NCBI GenBank assembly: GCA_029852775.1
Contig: LEKJ01000036.1
Span: 1 to 64,000 of the forward strand
Direction of reading: 5' to 3'
Origin: Pasteurellaceae bacterium LFhippo2
GTDB lineage: Bacteria; Pseudomonadota; Gammaproteobacteria; Enterobacterales; Pasteurellaceae
Length of the DNA stretch: 64,000 nt
Positions 27,917-36,016 of this stretch are shown here, piece by piece. Position 1 is the first letter of the stretch; each line of letters begins with the position of its first letter. The notes beneath the pieces are model-generated. The model ran no database searches. It was not told the origin of the DNA and saw only the letters and a list, made by a program, of their open reading frames with translations. The translations under genes were made by a program, and so were the position numbers.

Positions 27917-28820
27917 CACTCACCACCAGAGTTAATTCTGTGCCTGTGCAATAGCTTGCTTGTGCGCTATTCAGCACAATGTCTTGTGCTGGCTGAATGA
28001 TTTCTACATTCTGCACACCTTCCACGTGCAATGCTGCATAAATACCCGAGCGAGTAATATCTCGCCCTAAGCGTTTTGTTAATTGAGTGTATTTATCAAG
28101 GTTCTTTTGTGCAGTTTGTCGAATCGGCTCTGATTGTGGGCCACGGAACAAATGCAAACGGGCTTGCACTTGGTAATTAATAATTTCTGCCCCTTGTACA
28201 GTGACACGGTCAGCAATCGGGCGGACTTCTTCATCATTTAATGCAGAGCGCACCGCTTGTAAGATTTCATCTGAGCTTTCACCTTTGCCATCACGTGAAA
28301 GAATGGTCACTGTTACATAAGCGGGAGCTGGTGACTCCACTGAAACGTCGGCCACTTTGCCGTGAGCGGAAAGGGCTTGGAATGTATAGGCTTTACGTGG
28401 ACCAGCAACAGATAGCGCCTCAAACTTTAATTGCACACGGGTTCGGAAATCGTCATCAGGTTCTAAAATCTCTTCAATAGCAGGATTTGCGCTATCATCA
28501 GCTTCTTGGATGACTAAACGGGTTACGTTGAAGTTCGCTGCGATCACATCTAAATCGTTGCCCGTAGCATAAGCAAGCATTGTAGCTTGCGCTGCGCTAT
28601 TGATTCGTTGACGTTCTAACAGTTGGAAATAGCAATTTTCTTCAAGTAGTTTCACTATCGGATCACTTTCCAATGCTAAACGAGCAACCCATTCCGCTTG
28701 CTCATCTTCGGGATACAAATCTATAAATGCACTTTTTCGCGCTTTAAGCATTTCTTCAAAATCTAACGCTTCCAGTACATCTGGCTCAGGTAACTTGGAT
28801 AAATCGGTAATTTCACTCAT
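27903..28820 (-). CDS. J: Baseplate assembly protein gpJ
   Basis: 305 aa, P2 gpJ family: LPEPDVLEALDFEEMLKARK, ATMLAYATGNDLDVIAANFN. Edge of the baseplate, counterpart of T4 gp6. ATGA overlap with W, 14-nt overlap with I. Confidence 0.94.
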   Translation of the reverse strand: MSEITDLSKLPEPDVLEALDFEEMLKARKSAFIDLYPEDEQAEWVARLALESDPIVKLLEENCYFQLLERQRINSAAQATMLAYATGNDLDVIAANFNVTRLVIQEADDSANPAIEEILEPDDDFRTRVQLKFEALSVAGPRKAYTFQALSAHGKVADVSVESPAPAYVTVTILSRDGKGESSDEILQAVRSALNDEEVRPIADRVTVQGAEIINYQVQARLHLFRGPQSEPIRQTAQKNLDKYTQLTKRLGRDITRSGIYAALHVEGVQNVEIIQPAQDIVLNSAQASYCTGTELTLVVSDEYS

Positions 28821-29158
28821 TTGATTTTGACGTTTTCCATTTTAAAAATTGTGTTAGTTGCTTTAATTGTTGCTTCTAGCGAGCCGGTCAAAGAATAAGG
28901 TGCGTCTAGTGAACTAAAAGCAACCTTGAAACTATTGACTTCAATTCTCGGCTCCCACTGCTTCAGTGCCATTACACAAGCGCAAGAAATTTGTAGGGCA
29001 AGCCCTGCGGAAATTGGGCGGTCAATCAATTTGTATAAATTGCTTCCGTAGGTTCGGCGCATAATGCGTGTGCCTTTGGCCGTCAGCAGAATATCCGCAA
29101 CAGATTGCTTAATATGCTCAATCTCATCATCTAAATATTCGCCTGTTTCTTTATCCAT
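28817..29158 (-). CDS. W: Baseplate assembly protein gpW
   Basis: 113 aa, T4 gp25-like lysozyme-fold wedge protein: IEHIKQSVADILLTAKGTRI and RRTYGSNLYKLIDRP. The start overlaps the V stop (TAATG). Confidence 0.94.
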   Translation of the reverse strand: MDKETGEYLDDEIEHIKQSVADILLTAKGTRIMRRTYGSNLYKLIDRPISAGLALQISCACVMALKQWEPRIEVNSFKVAFSSLDAPYSLTGSLEATIKATNTIFKMENVKIK

Positions 29159-29745
29159 TATGGTGTCCCTGTTCGTTTGTTGCCCGGTTCTACGCCCGAA
29201 TGGGTGTGCGAACTTAATGAAATACCTTTACCGCTTACTTCACCTGTTGCGGTTACGCTTGATTGTGTTGAAATTGCCCCTTTACTGCTGATTGTGCCAT
29301 CTACGGTTAGATTGCCTTTAATTACGACATTCTGGGTGCAGATCACTTGTGGGGTATCAGCGGTAATACTGTTTGACGCTTGAATCAGTGCCGTTTTGCA
29401 ATTTTTTGCCGATAAATGACCGGTTGCACTGTTATGCATAATCTCGGTGCCATCCGGAAATACAATCAGATGCTCATCGGGGTTACTACTTGGCGCATTA
29501 CTGGCATAAACAGCCGGTAAGATTAAGCCTGTATTAAATTCACCGCTTACAGAAATAATCAAAACTTGCTCACCCACACTTGGCGCTGACCAAGTTTTTG
29601 TTGTGCCCGCGCGAAAAGTCAGAAAAGGGATAAAATCCGTTGTGATTCCGCCTGCGGTAACCCGTGCCGTTGCGGTTTTGTAATCCACTTCGGCGATTGT
29701 GCCTAAGCGGATTAAATTATCTAATCGGCGGTCAATCTCTGCCAT
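29158..29745 (-). CDS. V: Baseplate assembly/spike protein gpV
   Basis: 195 aa from the ATG at 29745 (MAEIDRRLDNLIRLGTIAEV). The frame is open to a TTG at 29838, but that would lie upstream of the predicted late promoter, so the short start is preferred. OB-fold N-terminal domain, then a beta-helical spike tail and the VEPGNKRTGTP end with HTHSG, a metal-binding tip signature. Pierces the host outer membrane. Confidence 0.9.
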   Translation of the reverse strand: MAEIDRRLDNLIRLGTIAEVDYKTATARVTAGGITTDFIPFLTFRAGTTKTWSAPSVGEQVLIISVSGEFNTGLILPAVYASNAPSSNPDEHLIVFPDGTEIMHNSATGHLSAKNCKTALIQASNSITADTPQVICTQNVVIKGNLTVDGTISSKGAISTQSSVTATGEVSGKGISLSSHTHSGVEPGNKRTGTP

Positions 29746-29818
29746 TATTAAAATCTCGGTTAAGTTAAAAATGGGGATATTGTCGGTAAGAGTGGGGAGC
29801 AGTGCTATTAGTTGGGTG

Positions 29819-29837
29819 TGTGGATTTGGGGATAACA
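29819..29837 (-). promoter_or_regulatory. Ogr-type activator site for V-W-J-I-H operon
   Basis: TGTGGATTTGGGGATAACA (TGT-N13-ACA), nearly identical to 35536-35554. Predicted transcription start near 29773, 28 nt before the V ATG. Confidence 0.68.
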
Positions 29838-29848
29838 AAAAATGAAAA

Positions 29849-29868
29849 ATCCCACTGGAAAGTGGGAT
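29849..29868 (-). terminator. Terminator of cargo cassette 1
   Basis: Perfect 8-bp stem ATCCCACT/AGTGGGAT with 4-nt loop, followed on the minus strand by TTTTT. Starts right at the stop of the toxin-like gene. Confidence 0.82.
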
Positions 29869-30294
29869 CTATTCGATAAAGAGTTGATTGTACTTTTCTG
29901 CAAATTTTTCAGGATAGCTATCTTGAAAATCTTCTGCGATTAAAACTAAATCAGCTAGCCTGTTTTTAATACGCTTATGTGCTTCTGGTGAAATAAAATC
30001 TAAAATTAAAATATCATCTTCAAAATCGTGAATAGTGTAAATGAGATAATTGTCGCTTTTGCGTTGTTGCCCTGTTTTATTGCGCCATTTGTCAAAATCA
30101 GCATCAGAAACGGCAATATGCACTTTGCGAATTTTGGCAATCATTGCTCGTGGATTTTCTTCAAACCCACCAGAATTACCTATTGTGGTTGGGTAAAGGG
30201 TAAAATGGCTTTGAATATGTTGAACTAAGTCCTGCACAAATGGCAATAAAGACTCTTGCGCGGTTAGGTGTTTACAACAGTAAATATTAGCCAT
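29869..30294 (-). CDS. YafO-like toxin-family protein, cassette 1
   Basis: 141 aa from the ATG at 30294 (MANIYCC), matching the paralogue start; an in-frame ATG at 30303 adds three residues. The C-terminal half (KVHIAVSDADFDKW, RKSDNYLIYTIHDF, LILDFISPEAHKRI, LVLIAEDFQDSY) has the layout of the YafO mRNA-interferase family (VxHIH..., DxxLVYC..., ILxPxxHKxAR, AExF). No signal peptide, so cytoplasmic. The start overlaps the preceding gene by 8 nt. Paralogue of 35588-36016. Assignment by pattern only; toxicity is inference. Confidence 0.6.
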   Translation of the reverse strand: MANIYCCKHLTAQESLLPFVQDLVQHIQSHFTLYPTTIGNSGGFEENPRAMIAKIRKVHIAVSDADFDKWRNKTGQQRKSDNYLIYTIHDFEDDILILDFISPEAHKRIKNRLADLVLIAEDFQDSYPEKFAEKYNQLFIE

Positions 30295-30826
30295 TGACTG
30301 CATACCGTTTGTTACTATCGGCGATAAGAATGTCTAAATCTTGTTGCGTTACCGCATTTTGACTTGGCACTACTTGATATAAACCGAGTTCTTGACGCAA
30401 TTTAATAGCAAAAAGATTAAAACGGAAAATCTCATTTTTATAATTTTTAAAAATAGCTCTATCATCTGCTTGATGTCTAAAATGCTGTGCATAGGTCATA
30501 CGAATACTGTCCGCGAGCTTTTCCAACATAAAGTCAATCGCTGTAATATCATCAACAACTTTTTCTGGTTGTTTCATTGAACGCACAACAGCATTTAATA
30601 GACTCACTGTTTGCGTGAGCTTAGATAATTCACCAAAAAGCTGTATTGATTGATTTTCAATATGCTGTGTTAAGGTTGCAGATACACTTTTTATTTGATG
30701 AATAACCTGTAAAACGTCTTTCTGCTTTGGATAAGCTTGTGTTTCTGCGCTAAAAAATGACGCAACAATTCCCATTGCAAGACTCACGCCTTTTAGTGCT
30801 TTGCTATTCTGTTTTAATTTTTTCAT
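30287..30826 (-). CDS. Cassette 1 partner: exported or membrane-anchored helical protein
   Basis: 179 aa. Basic N-terminus followed by a hydrophobic stretch (KGVSLAMGIVASFFSAETQA) that reads as a signal peptide or anchor with possible cleavage after TQA. The rest is helical, with SLLNAVVRSMKQPEKVVDD and RAIFKNYKNEIFRF conserved in the paralogue at 36016-36543. No known family. GGTGG ribosome-binding site, own promoter at 30853-30881, translationally coupled to the YafO-like gene. An antitoxin or immunity role is possible but a Sec-exported antitoxin would be unusual. Confidence 0.7.
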   Translation of the reverse strand: MKKLKQNSKALKGVSLAMGIVASFFSAETQAYPKQKDVLQVIHQIKSVSATLTQHIENQSIQLFGELSKLTQTVSLLNAVVRSMKQPEKVVDDITAIDFMLEKLADSIRMTYAQHFRHQADDRAIFKNYKNEIFRFNLFAIKLRQELGLYQVVPSQNAVTQQDLDILIADSNKRYAVNG

Positions 30827-30852
30827 ATTCTGCCACCTATTAAGTTCGGCTG

Positions 30853-30881
30853 ATCATAAAATAACAACCTTAGCAATGCAA
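30853..30881 (-). promoter_or_regulatory. Sigma-70 promoter of cargo cassette 1
   Basis: Minus strand TTGCAT, 17-bp spacer, TATGAT. The spacer contains TAAGGTTGTT, also found in the promoter of cassette 2. It lies between the T-operon terminator and the cassette, so the cassette is transcribed independently of late activation. Confidence 0.75.
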
Positions 30882-30883
30882 GC

Positions 30884-30904
30884 AAAAAAGCCCCGTAGGG
30901 CTTT
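30884..30904 (-). terminator. Terminator of the tape-measure transcript
   Basis: Stem AAAGCCC/GGGCTTT (30887-30893 with 30898-30904), TTTTTT on the minus strand after it. Immediately downstream of the T stop. Confidence 0.8.
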
Positions 30905-30906
30905 GA

Positions 30907-33858
30907 TTAATAACGGTCTCGCAGACTACTACGTGCTTTGGCTTGCGCCTTGCGCTGTTGATCGGCTAACGCTTTTTGGATTTGCTGTGCAATCTGCTCT
31001 GCACTCTGCCCAGCGGATGCGTTAATGGTGATAGTGACATTTTGATTAATCACAGGCGCGTTTTGTGGGCGACTTTGCACCGCTTGCACTGGCGCGCGCG
31101 TGTCAAACTGCACATTCTGCATCGGTTGAGCAACGGCAACTGTGGTTGCAAGGGCGGTTAAGCCTGCCGCTTTGCCGTAGTTTAGGCGGTTTAGGTTGTT
31201 GATGCCCAAGCGCGCTGTGGCTTCTTTGGTCATAATATACTCGCCACCGTGATAAATCCCTTTCGGCTCATATTTACCGCCGTTACCAGCGTAACCGCCT
31301 GACCATTTAGGCTTTTTCGGTACGGTATAATTGGGATCATCCATATTATTTGCCATATTAGCAATATGTTCTACATGTTCTGAACTTACAACAGATTTGA
31401 GTCCATTTGTAATTTTTTCCCAACTAGGCATATTGTCAGAAATCCATTTGAACTTTTCAACAAGCCAATTAATCGGTGAAACCAGTATCTCAATCGCTTT
31501 TGCTAAACCTGCGCCAAAACTTTCCCCTGCTTTAGTTGCAGCATCTAAATTTTCTTTGGTGCTATCAATCGGCGTAAATAAATCCGTAAACCATTTAAAC
31601 GCCTTCTCTAACCAACCTACAACCACACCAAAAGCTGAACCAATTTTTTCAAATAAGGGGGTAAGCGGTTTTAAACCGTTAGTCAGCCCAGTCCAAAAAC
31701 CAGAGAAAAAAGCTTTTACTTCCGCCCAGTGTCTAGTGATCCATGACGCACCTGCAACAATAGCGGCAATTCCTAATCCAATAGGTGAAAACAGCATACT
31801 AATAGCGCCTAGTGCTAAGCGAATAGGAGAGAAAGCTACACGCCCAATTGCTTTAATCGCATTAAGCCATGTTTTCATTTGCCCTAAACTACGGATAAAC
31901 CGCATAGTTGTACCGGGTAACGCCTTAATTCGAGCAAAGGCATTTTTTCCAAAACTAACAATGCCCGATTTGGCTTTACCTGCACCATCTTTTAAGCCTA
32001 AAAATGTTGTTTTTGCGCTTAACATATCACGGTTTGAAGATACTAGAGCTGTTTTGAATTTACCTAATCTAGACGTTGTTTTTTTCAGCCCAACACCTAA
32101 AACAGTATTAATGCCTGTTAATCGCCCAAAACCTAAAATTAATCGTGCTATTGGGTAAAATAAATAACCGAGCAAAGTACTTAGTAAACCGATCACTGTC
32201 AGTGATCCACCAATAGCAAGTGTCCATTTGGCAATGGTTGCGGTTAGTTCGGGGTTAGATTTAATCCATTCATTGATTTTTAATAATAACCCCGTTATTG
32301 ATTGAGCTGTTTTTCTAATTTCACCACCAATTGTTTTATAAATACCAACGCCTACAGCTTCACGCGCAGAATTTAATGCAGCTAGATCACCAGCCAAGTT
32401 ATCTGTCATTGTACGACTCACTAATTCCGCTGTACCTTCTGCATTTTTTAATTTTTCAGTAAGCTCCTGAATCCCCCCTGAAGATTGGGAAATTAATTCC
32501 ATTGCACCTGCTAAGCCGATTTTACCAATGATTTTATCAAATAAAGCTCCCTTCTGACCTGTTCCCATGTGTTTAGTTGCCTTATCTAAATCAGCTAAAA
32601 TATCGGTAACTTGTCTCATATTACCCGCAGCATCTGTAGATTTTATGCCTAAATCTTTTAAATCTTTGCTATTAATCAGATTTAATTCAATATTTTTTAA
32701 GGTTGTTCCTGCTTGCGATCCTTTTATGCCTACGTTAGCTAATAGCCCCGCTAATGCAAAAGTACTCTCTGGAGTTTGTCCCATTGCTGTCGCTATTGGG
32801 GCAATATATTTCATTGTTTCAGCAAGTGTTTCTTCTGTGGTATTGGTACTTGTCATCGTTAATACCATCAAGTCCGTAAGCTTATTAAAATCTTCTGTTT
32901 TAAACTTAAATGCGGAACCTACATCTGACAAAATATCACTCATTCTACCAAGTTGAGCCCCTGAAGCCATTGCTCCTTGAAGAACTGAAGGTGTCGCATT
33001 AATAATATCTTGCCATTCAAAACCCGCCATTGCTAAGTAACCTTGAGCTTCAGCTACTTGAGCTGATGTATAAGCGGTTGTTTTACCTAACTCTATTGCT
33101 TGTTCTTCCAATTTTTTTAGTGCTTCGGCATGTTCTGGATTACGCTTATCTAAGCGAGTTAATGCTTCAACCTTTGAGAACTTTTGTTCAAACTCAATGG
33201 CAGGATTCAGTAATTTAAAACCGCTCCCCGTAATAGCCCCACCACCAATCGCCGCACTTTGCCCCATATAGCGTAGGTTATCGCCTGTTTGACGTAAATT
33301 CGCAACCTGTTGCTTATAGCGTTGTTGAGCGGCTGCACGTTGATTAAGCTGTTTTAACCGTTCGTCTTGTTCTTTAACTGCTTTGTTGGCTTCGCGCATT
33401 TTTCTGCTTAGTTCTGTTTGTGCATGACCAAGCTCACGAACATTGATTCCTGTTCTCTTAAACTCATCACGTGCAACTTTTAGCTTTTGCGCCTGTTCAC
33501 TCTGAACCTGTTTTAAAGCCTTAACTTTGTCTTTTGCTTCTTGTAATTTTTTAGCAAATTCAGCTGTCGGATGTTTAGCTTTTGCAAATTGCTTTTCTAA
33601 ACGATTTGCAGTTGCCTGCGCTTCCTTGAGCTTGTTATTAGTATCTGATAGTTGTGCTTTTAACGGATTAAATGTATTGCGATATTTATTAATCTGCTCT
33701 TCATTACGTTTAAATTGATTTTGTAAATTTTTTAACTCTCCCCTAGCTTTTTTATGTGCATCTGCAAGCACTTGTGCTTGTTTTGAAACATTTTTAAAGG
33801 GTGCTGTGAGCTTATCTACCGCAGATAACAAAACTTGAATTTTTAGATTTTGACTCAT
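30907..33858 (-). CDS. T: Tail tape measure protein gpT
   Basis: 983 aa. N-terminal 200 residues are coiled coil; about 230-420 is the minor-tail/tape-measure domain (LGKTTAYTSAQVAEAQGYLA, SGAQLGRMSDILSDV); hydrophobic stretches near 555-590 and 685-715 match the membrane-active segments usual in these proteins. Sets tail length and helps DNA passage. In P2 gene T follows E'; here it is a separate transcription unit between V and S, with its own Ogr-type site 69-87 bp upstream. Confidence 0.93.
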   Translation of the reverse strand: MSQNLKIQVLLSAVDKLTAPFKNVSKQAQVLADAHKKARGELKNLQNQFKRNEEQINKYRNTFNPLKAQLSDTNNKLKEAQATANRLEKQFAKAKHPTAEFAKKLQEAKDKVKALKQVQSEQAQKLKVARDEFKRTGINVRELGHAQTELSRKMREANKAVKEQDERLKQLNQRAAAQQRYKQQVANLRQTGDNLRYMGQSAAIGGGAITGSGFKLLNPAIEFEQKFSKVEALTRLDKRNPEHAEALKKLEEQAIELGKTTAYTSAQVAEAQGYLAMAGFEWQDIINATPSVLQGAMASGAQLGRMSDILSDVGSAFKFKTEDFNKLTDLMVLTMTSTNTTEETLAETMKYIAPIATAMGQTPESTFALAGLLANVGIKGSQAGTTLKNIELNLINSKDLKDLGIKSTDAAGNMRQVTDILADLDKATKHMGTGQKGALFDKIIGKIGLAGAMELISQSSGGIQELTEKLKNAEGTAELVSRTMTDNLAGDLAALNSAREAVGVGIYKTIGGEIRKTAQSITGLLLKINEWIKSNPELTATIAKWTLAIGGSLTVIGLLSTLLGYLFYPIARLILGFGRLTGINTVLGVGLKKTTSRLGKFKTALVSSNRDMLSAKTTFLGLKDGAGKAKSGIVSFGKNAFARIKALPGTTMRFIRSLGQMKTWLNAIKAIGRVAFSPIRLALGAISMLFSPIGLGIAAIVAGASWITRHWAEVKAFFSGFWTGLTNGLKPLTPLFEKIGSAFGVVVGWLEKAFKWFTDLFTPIDSTKENLDAATKAGESFGAGLAKAIEILVSPINWLVEKFKWISDNMPSWEKITNGLKSVVSSEHVEHIANMANNMDDPNYTVPKKPKWSGGYAGNGGKYEPKGIYHGGEYIMTKEATARLGINNLNRLNYGKAAGLTALATTVAVAQPMQNVQFDTRAPVQAVQSRPQNAPVINQNVTITINASAGQSAEQIAQQIQKALADQQRKAQAKARSSLRDRY

Positions 33859-33926
33859 AATAAATTCCTACAATGATTTGTTTACTATTATGAATGGTAT
33901 AATTTTGTGAAGTATTTAACAAAATT

Positions 33927-33945
33927 TGTTAAAGATGGATTGACA
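33927..33945 (-). promoter_or_regulatory. Ogr-type activator site for T
   Basis: TGTTAAAGATGGATTGACA (TGT-N13-ACA); weakest of the five in internal similarity, but spacing to the T start (predicted transcription start near 33881) fits the others. Confidence 0.5.
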
Positions 33946-33991
33946 ATGCGCTTAATTTTTCCGAATATGCAGAAAATAGATAGGGGGAACT

Positions 33992-34282
33992 ATGCTTGGT
34001 ACATTCTCATTCATTTTCTTAGCAATGGTTGTGCTTATTGGTGCTGTTGTATTTGGGGGCGTATTACTTACGCTTGCCGTTGCATTTATTGGACTTATTG
34101 CACCTTTGATCGTGCCGTTGCTTACTGCTGTTTTAGTGCTACTTGTTATAGCTTTCTTCATCAATGATTTTGTTTTAGCATTTTGTATTTTAGGCGGTAT
34201 TATTGCGTTTATTTGGTTTTTCGCTGATGATGAATTTGTTAAAGCTGAATTAGAAAAGAAAGAACAGTTAAAAAAACATTAA
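33992..34282 (+). CDS. Small three-helix membrane protein, prophage cargo
   Basis: 96 aa, opposite in direction to the surrounding late genes. Strong AGGGGGA ribosome-binding site before the ATG at 33992. About 75 of the first 80 residues are hydrophobic, giving three likely membrane helices, then a charged tail VKAELEKKEQLKKH. It has its own downstream terminator. No family recognised. Orientation and independence are typical of a moron, perhaps affecting the cell envelope or superinfection. Confidence 0.7.
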   Translation: MLGTFSFIFLAMVVLIGAVVFGGVLLTLAVAFIGLIAPLIVPLLTAVLVLLVIAFFINDFVLAFCILGGIIAFIWFFADDEFVKAELEKKEQLKKH

Positions 34283-34288
34283 TCTTAC

Positions 34289-34311
34289 AAGGCGGTCTAA
34301 CCGCCTTTTTT
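34289..34311 (+). terminator. Terminator of the small membrane protein gene
   Basis: AAGGCGGT/ACCGCCTT (34289-34296 with 34300-34307) followed by T-run, 6 nt after the stop; it overlaps the stop of the converging gene S. Confidence 0.85.
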
Positions 34312-34770
34312 GTCAATTCCATCCGCTATCGCTTTAAGTACAAAATTTTCAATCATCTTTAGGTCATCTTTTTCAAAACCTAATAATTCACGTTTTGCAT
34401 ATCTAACCTTCCAGCCAAATTCTTTTTTGACTCTGCCCATTAATCCTTCTTGGTGAATTTTGGCAATAGCCGCATCTCCCCCTGTAAAGCCAAGAGACAC
34501 CCCTTCATTTTCAAAACGGACTTTTAAATGTTTAGGCTTAACTAGCTTTTTAAACATCTTATCCGTTTTGATTTTGCCTTTTACTTTCTTTTGTTTTTTA
34601 CGTGGCGCATACCTTGAACCATCGGGAGCTTGCTGTGCTTTAATTCGTCTTCGATGATTACGCGCCAGCTCTCGCCCTATTTGTTGATAGAGTAATCGCC
34701 TGCGCGGTTTGCTGATATTGACCAATAACGCAGAAAATGATGTTTTGATTTGCTCAATACTATCACTCAC
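34297..34770 (-). CDS. S: Tail completion protein gpS
   Basis: 157 aa from the GTG at 34770, chosen because GGAG lies 7 nt upstream (34778-34781) and the start overlaps the R stop; in-frame ATGs at 34791 and 34803 lie deeper in R. P2 gpS / virion morphogenesis family: QQIGRELARNHRRRIKAQQA, PDGSRYAPRK. Helps join tail to head. Confidence 0.85.
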   Translation of the reverse strand: MSDSIEQIKTSFSALLVNISKPRRRLLYQQIGRELARNHRRRIKAQQAPDGSRYAPRKKQKKVKGKIKTDKMFKKLVKPKHLKVRFENEGVSLGFTGGDAAIAKIHQEGLMGRVKKEFGWKVRYAKRELLGFEKDDLKMIENFVLKAIADGIDKKGG

Positions 34771-35251
34771 GCTGTTTCTCCGCTGAATCATAAACCAACT
34801 CACTATCCCCTAGATAAATGCGCACTCGCTCCAAGTCAAACGGCTCCCATTCGGTCGGTTGTGGTTCGTTGGCGTGGTTGGCTGTGATTAAGCCGTTTTC
34901 TTCTTTGACCACCACTCTTTCAGTGAGCGGAATTTTGATGTAAATATCGTAGGTTTTATTGTTGAGCGTATCTATCTCAAAGGTTATCTTCTCTTGGTTC
35001 GTAGGGTTGTGCAGTAACTCACTCTGCTCTGTGCGCACAAACTCCAATACTGGCACAAATAACACATCAGGATGATATTTAAAATCTTGCACAATGATTT
35101 CTAGATCATAGTGATATTCAAAGGAATGTGATTTACCCCCAGTAGCTTTAATTCGTCCGTTGTCATACTGCAGAATTAAAGCATCGGGGTTCGATTTAAA
35201 ATAGTCGATAACCTTTGTTAGTTGGTTACGGAGTCTGTCGGGTTTAATCAT
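34763..35251 (-). CDS. R: Tail completion protein gpR
   Basis: 162 aa from the ATG at 35251, which overlaps the DksA-like stop as ATGA; the frame is open to 35293. P2 gpR family: MIKPDRLRNQLTKVIDYFKS, LEIIVQDFKYHPDVLFVPVL. Acts in tail completion with S. Confidence 0.88.
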   Translation of the reverse strand: MIKPDRLRNQLTKVIDYFKSNPDALILQYDNGRIKATGGKSHSFEYHYDLEIIVQDFKYHPDVLFVPVLEFVRTEQSELLHNPTNQEKITFEIDTLNNKTYDIYIKIPLTERVVVKEENGLITANHANEPQPTEWEPFDLERVRIYLGDSELVYDSAEKQRE

Positions 35252-35469
35252 TTGCGGTAACCTTTTAATCGGTGTTCGTGGTCTTGCTGACAATCAATGC
35301 AACGAGTACAACCCACTACAAATCTGCGACGCTCTTCTGGGATAGGTTCATCGCAGTCTTCGCAATCGGTAAGGCTTACACAAGCGGTCTGTTTTTGGCG
35401 ATATTTTGCAAGGGCAAATTCCCGCTCTTTTTCGGCAAGTTCGTTTGCTCTGTCGATTTGGTCTTTCAT
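35248..35469 (-). CDS. DksA/TraR-type zinc-finger protein
   Basis: 73 aa. C36xxC39 and C54xxC57 zinc finger (CEDCDEPIPEERR, CTRCIDC), preceded by a short helix, as in TraR/DksA proteins of conjugative elements and P2-like phages. TraR binds the RNA polymerase secondary channel and mimics ppGpp-bound DksA, so this may tune host transcription during late growth. First gene of its operon, behind an Ogr-type site. A perfect uptake signal (ACAAGCGGTC, 35380-35389) lies inside the gene. Confidence 0.9.
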   Translation of the reverse strand: MKDQIDRANELAEKEREFALAKYRQKQTACVSLTDCEDCDEPIPEERRRFVVGCTRCIDCQQDHEHRLKGYRK

Positions 35470-35535
35470 AATAATCCTGTTGAATTAAATAGGGCTATTA
35501 TGGGCAAGATAGGATAATGGGCGAATGGTTGGGAA

Positions 35536-35554
35536 TGTGGATTTGGAGATAACA
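35536..35554 (-). promoter_or_regulatory. Ogr-type activator site for dksA-like-R-S operon
   Basis: TGTGGATTTGGAGATAACA (TGT-N13-ACA), one base different from 29819-29837. Predicted transcription start near 35490, 21 nt before the DksA-like ATG. Confidence 0.68.
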
Positions 35555-35562
35555 AAAAAGCT

Positions 35563-35583
35563 AAAGGCGCTTAATGCGCCTTT
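35563..35583 (-). terminator. Terminator of cargo cassette 2
   Basis: Perfect 8-bp stem AAAGGCGC/GCGCCTTT with 5-nt loop; T6 follows on the minus strand three bases later. Just past the toxin-like stop, as in cassette 1. Confidence 0.75.
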
Positions 35584-35587
35584 GTCG

Positions 35588-36016
35588 TTATTCAATCTCA
35601 AGTTTAGTAAATTTTTCTGCTAACTTTGTCGAATAGCTTTCTTGGAACTCTTCGGCACATAATACTAAATCAGGTAATTTTGATTTAATTCTTTTATGTG
35701 CATCTGGGGTAATGAAATCTAAAATAAGGAAAGTATCAATTTCTAAATCGTGTTGAGCATATACAAGGTAATTATCGCTTTTGCGATTTTGCCCTGTTTT
35801 CTTTTTCCATTTTTCAAAATCTTCATCCGATACAGCAATATGTACTTTTTTAATTCCTGCAAGCATTGCACTAGGATTTTCTTCAAATGCGCCCCAATTA
35901 CCGATTGTATCAGGACGATAATTACCAGCAGTTTGTTCTAATAGCATTAAGTCATTGACTAATTTTATTAATCCGTCTGTTTGTTGAATAAAGGGACTAA
36001 GGTAAATGTCAGCCAT
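35588..36016 (-). CDS. YafO-like toxin-family protein, cassette 2
   Basis: 142 aa, starts MADIYLSPFIQQTDGL. Paralogue of the cassette 1 protein; about half the residues are identical, strongest in the C-terminal half (TIGNWGAFEENPSAM, KVHIAVSDEDFEKW, RKSDNYLVYAQHD, LILDFITPDAHKRI). The YafO-type pattern LVY...PxAHKR...AEEF is clearer here than in copy 1. The start overlaps the partner stop (TAATG). No signal peptide. Activity inferred from family resemblance only. Confidence 0.62.
   Translation of the reverse strand: MADIYLSPFIQQTDGLIKLVNDLMLLEQTAGNYRPDTIGNWGAFEENPSAMLAGIKKVHIAVSDEDFEKWKKKTGQNRKSDNYLVYAQHDLEIDTFLILDFITPDAHKRIKSKLPDLVLCAEEFQESYSTKLAEKFTKLEIE

Noticed and set aside
29746-29838. 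N-terminal extension of gpV to a TTG start
   Set aside because: The extra 31 residues would begin upstream of the predicted late promoter and have no gpV similarity.
30287-30826. Interpretation of the cassette proteins as spanins or holins
   Set aside because: Complete holin, SAR endolysin and Rz/Rz1 genes are present at 36645-37974, and the cassettes have their own promoters and no lipobox or typical spanin layout.
31331-32158. 275-aa plus-strand frame opposite the tape measure
   Set aside because: Antisense shadow of the gpT coding region; composition mirrors gpT codons and there is no ribosome-binding site.
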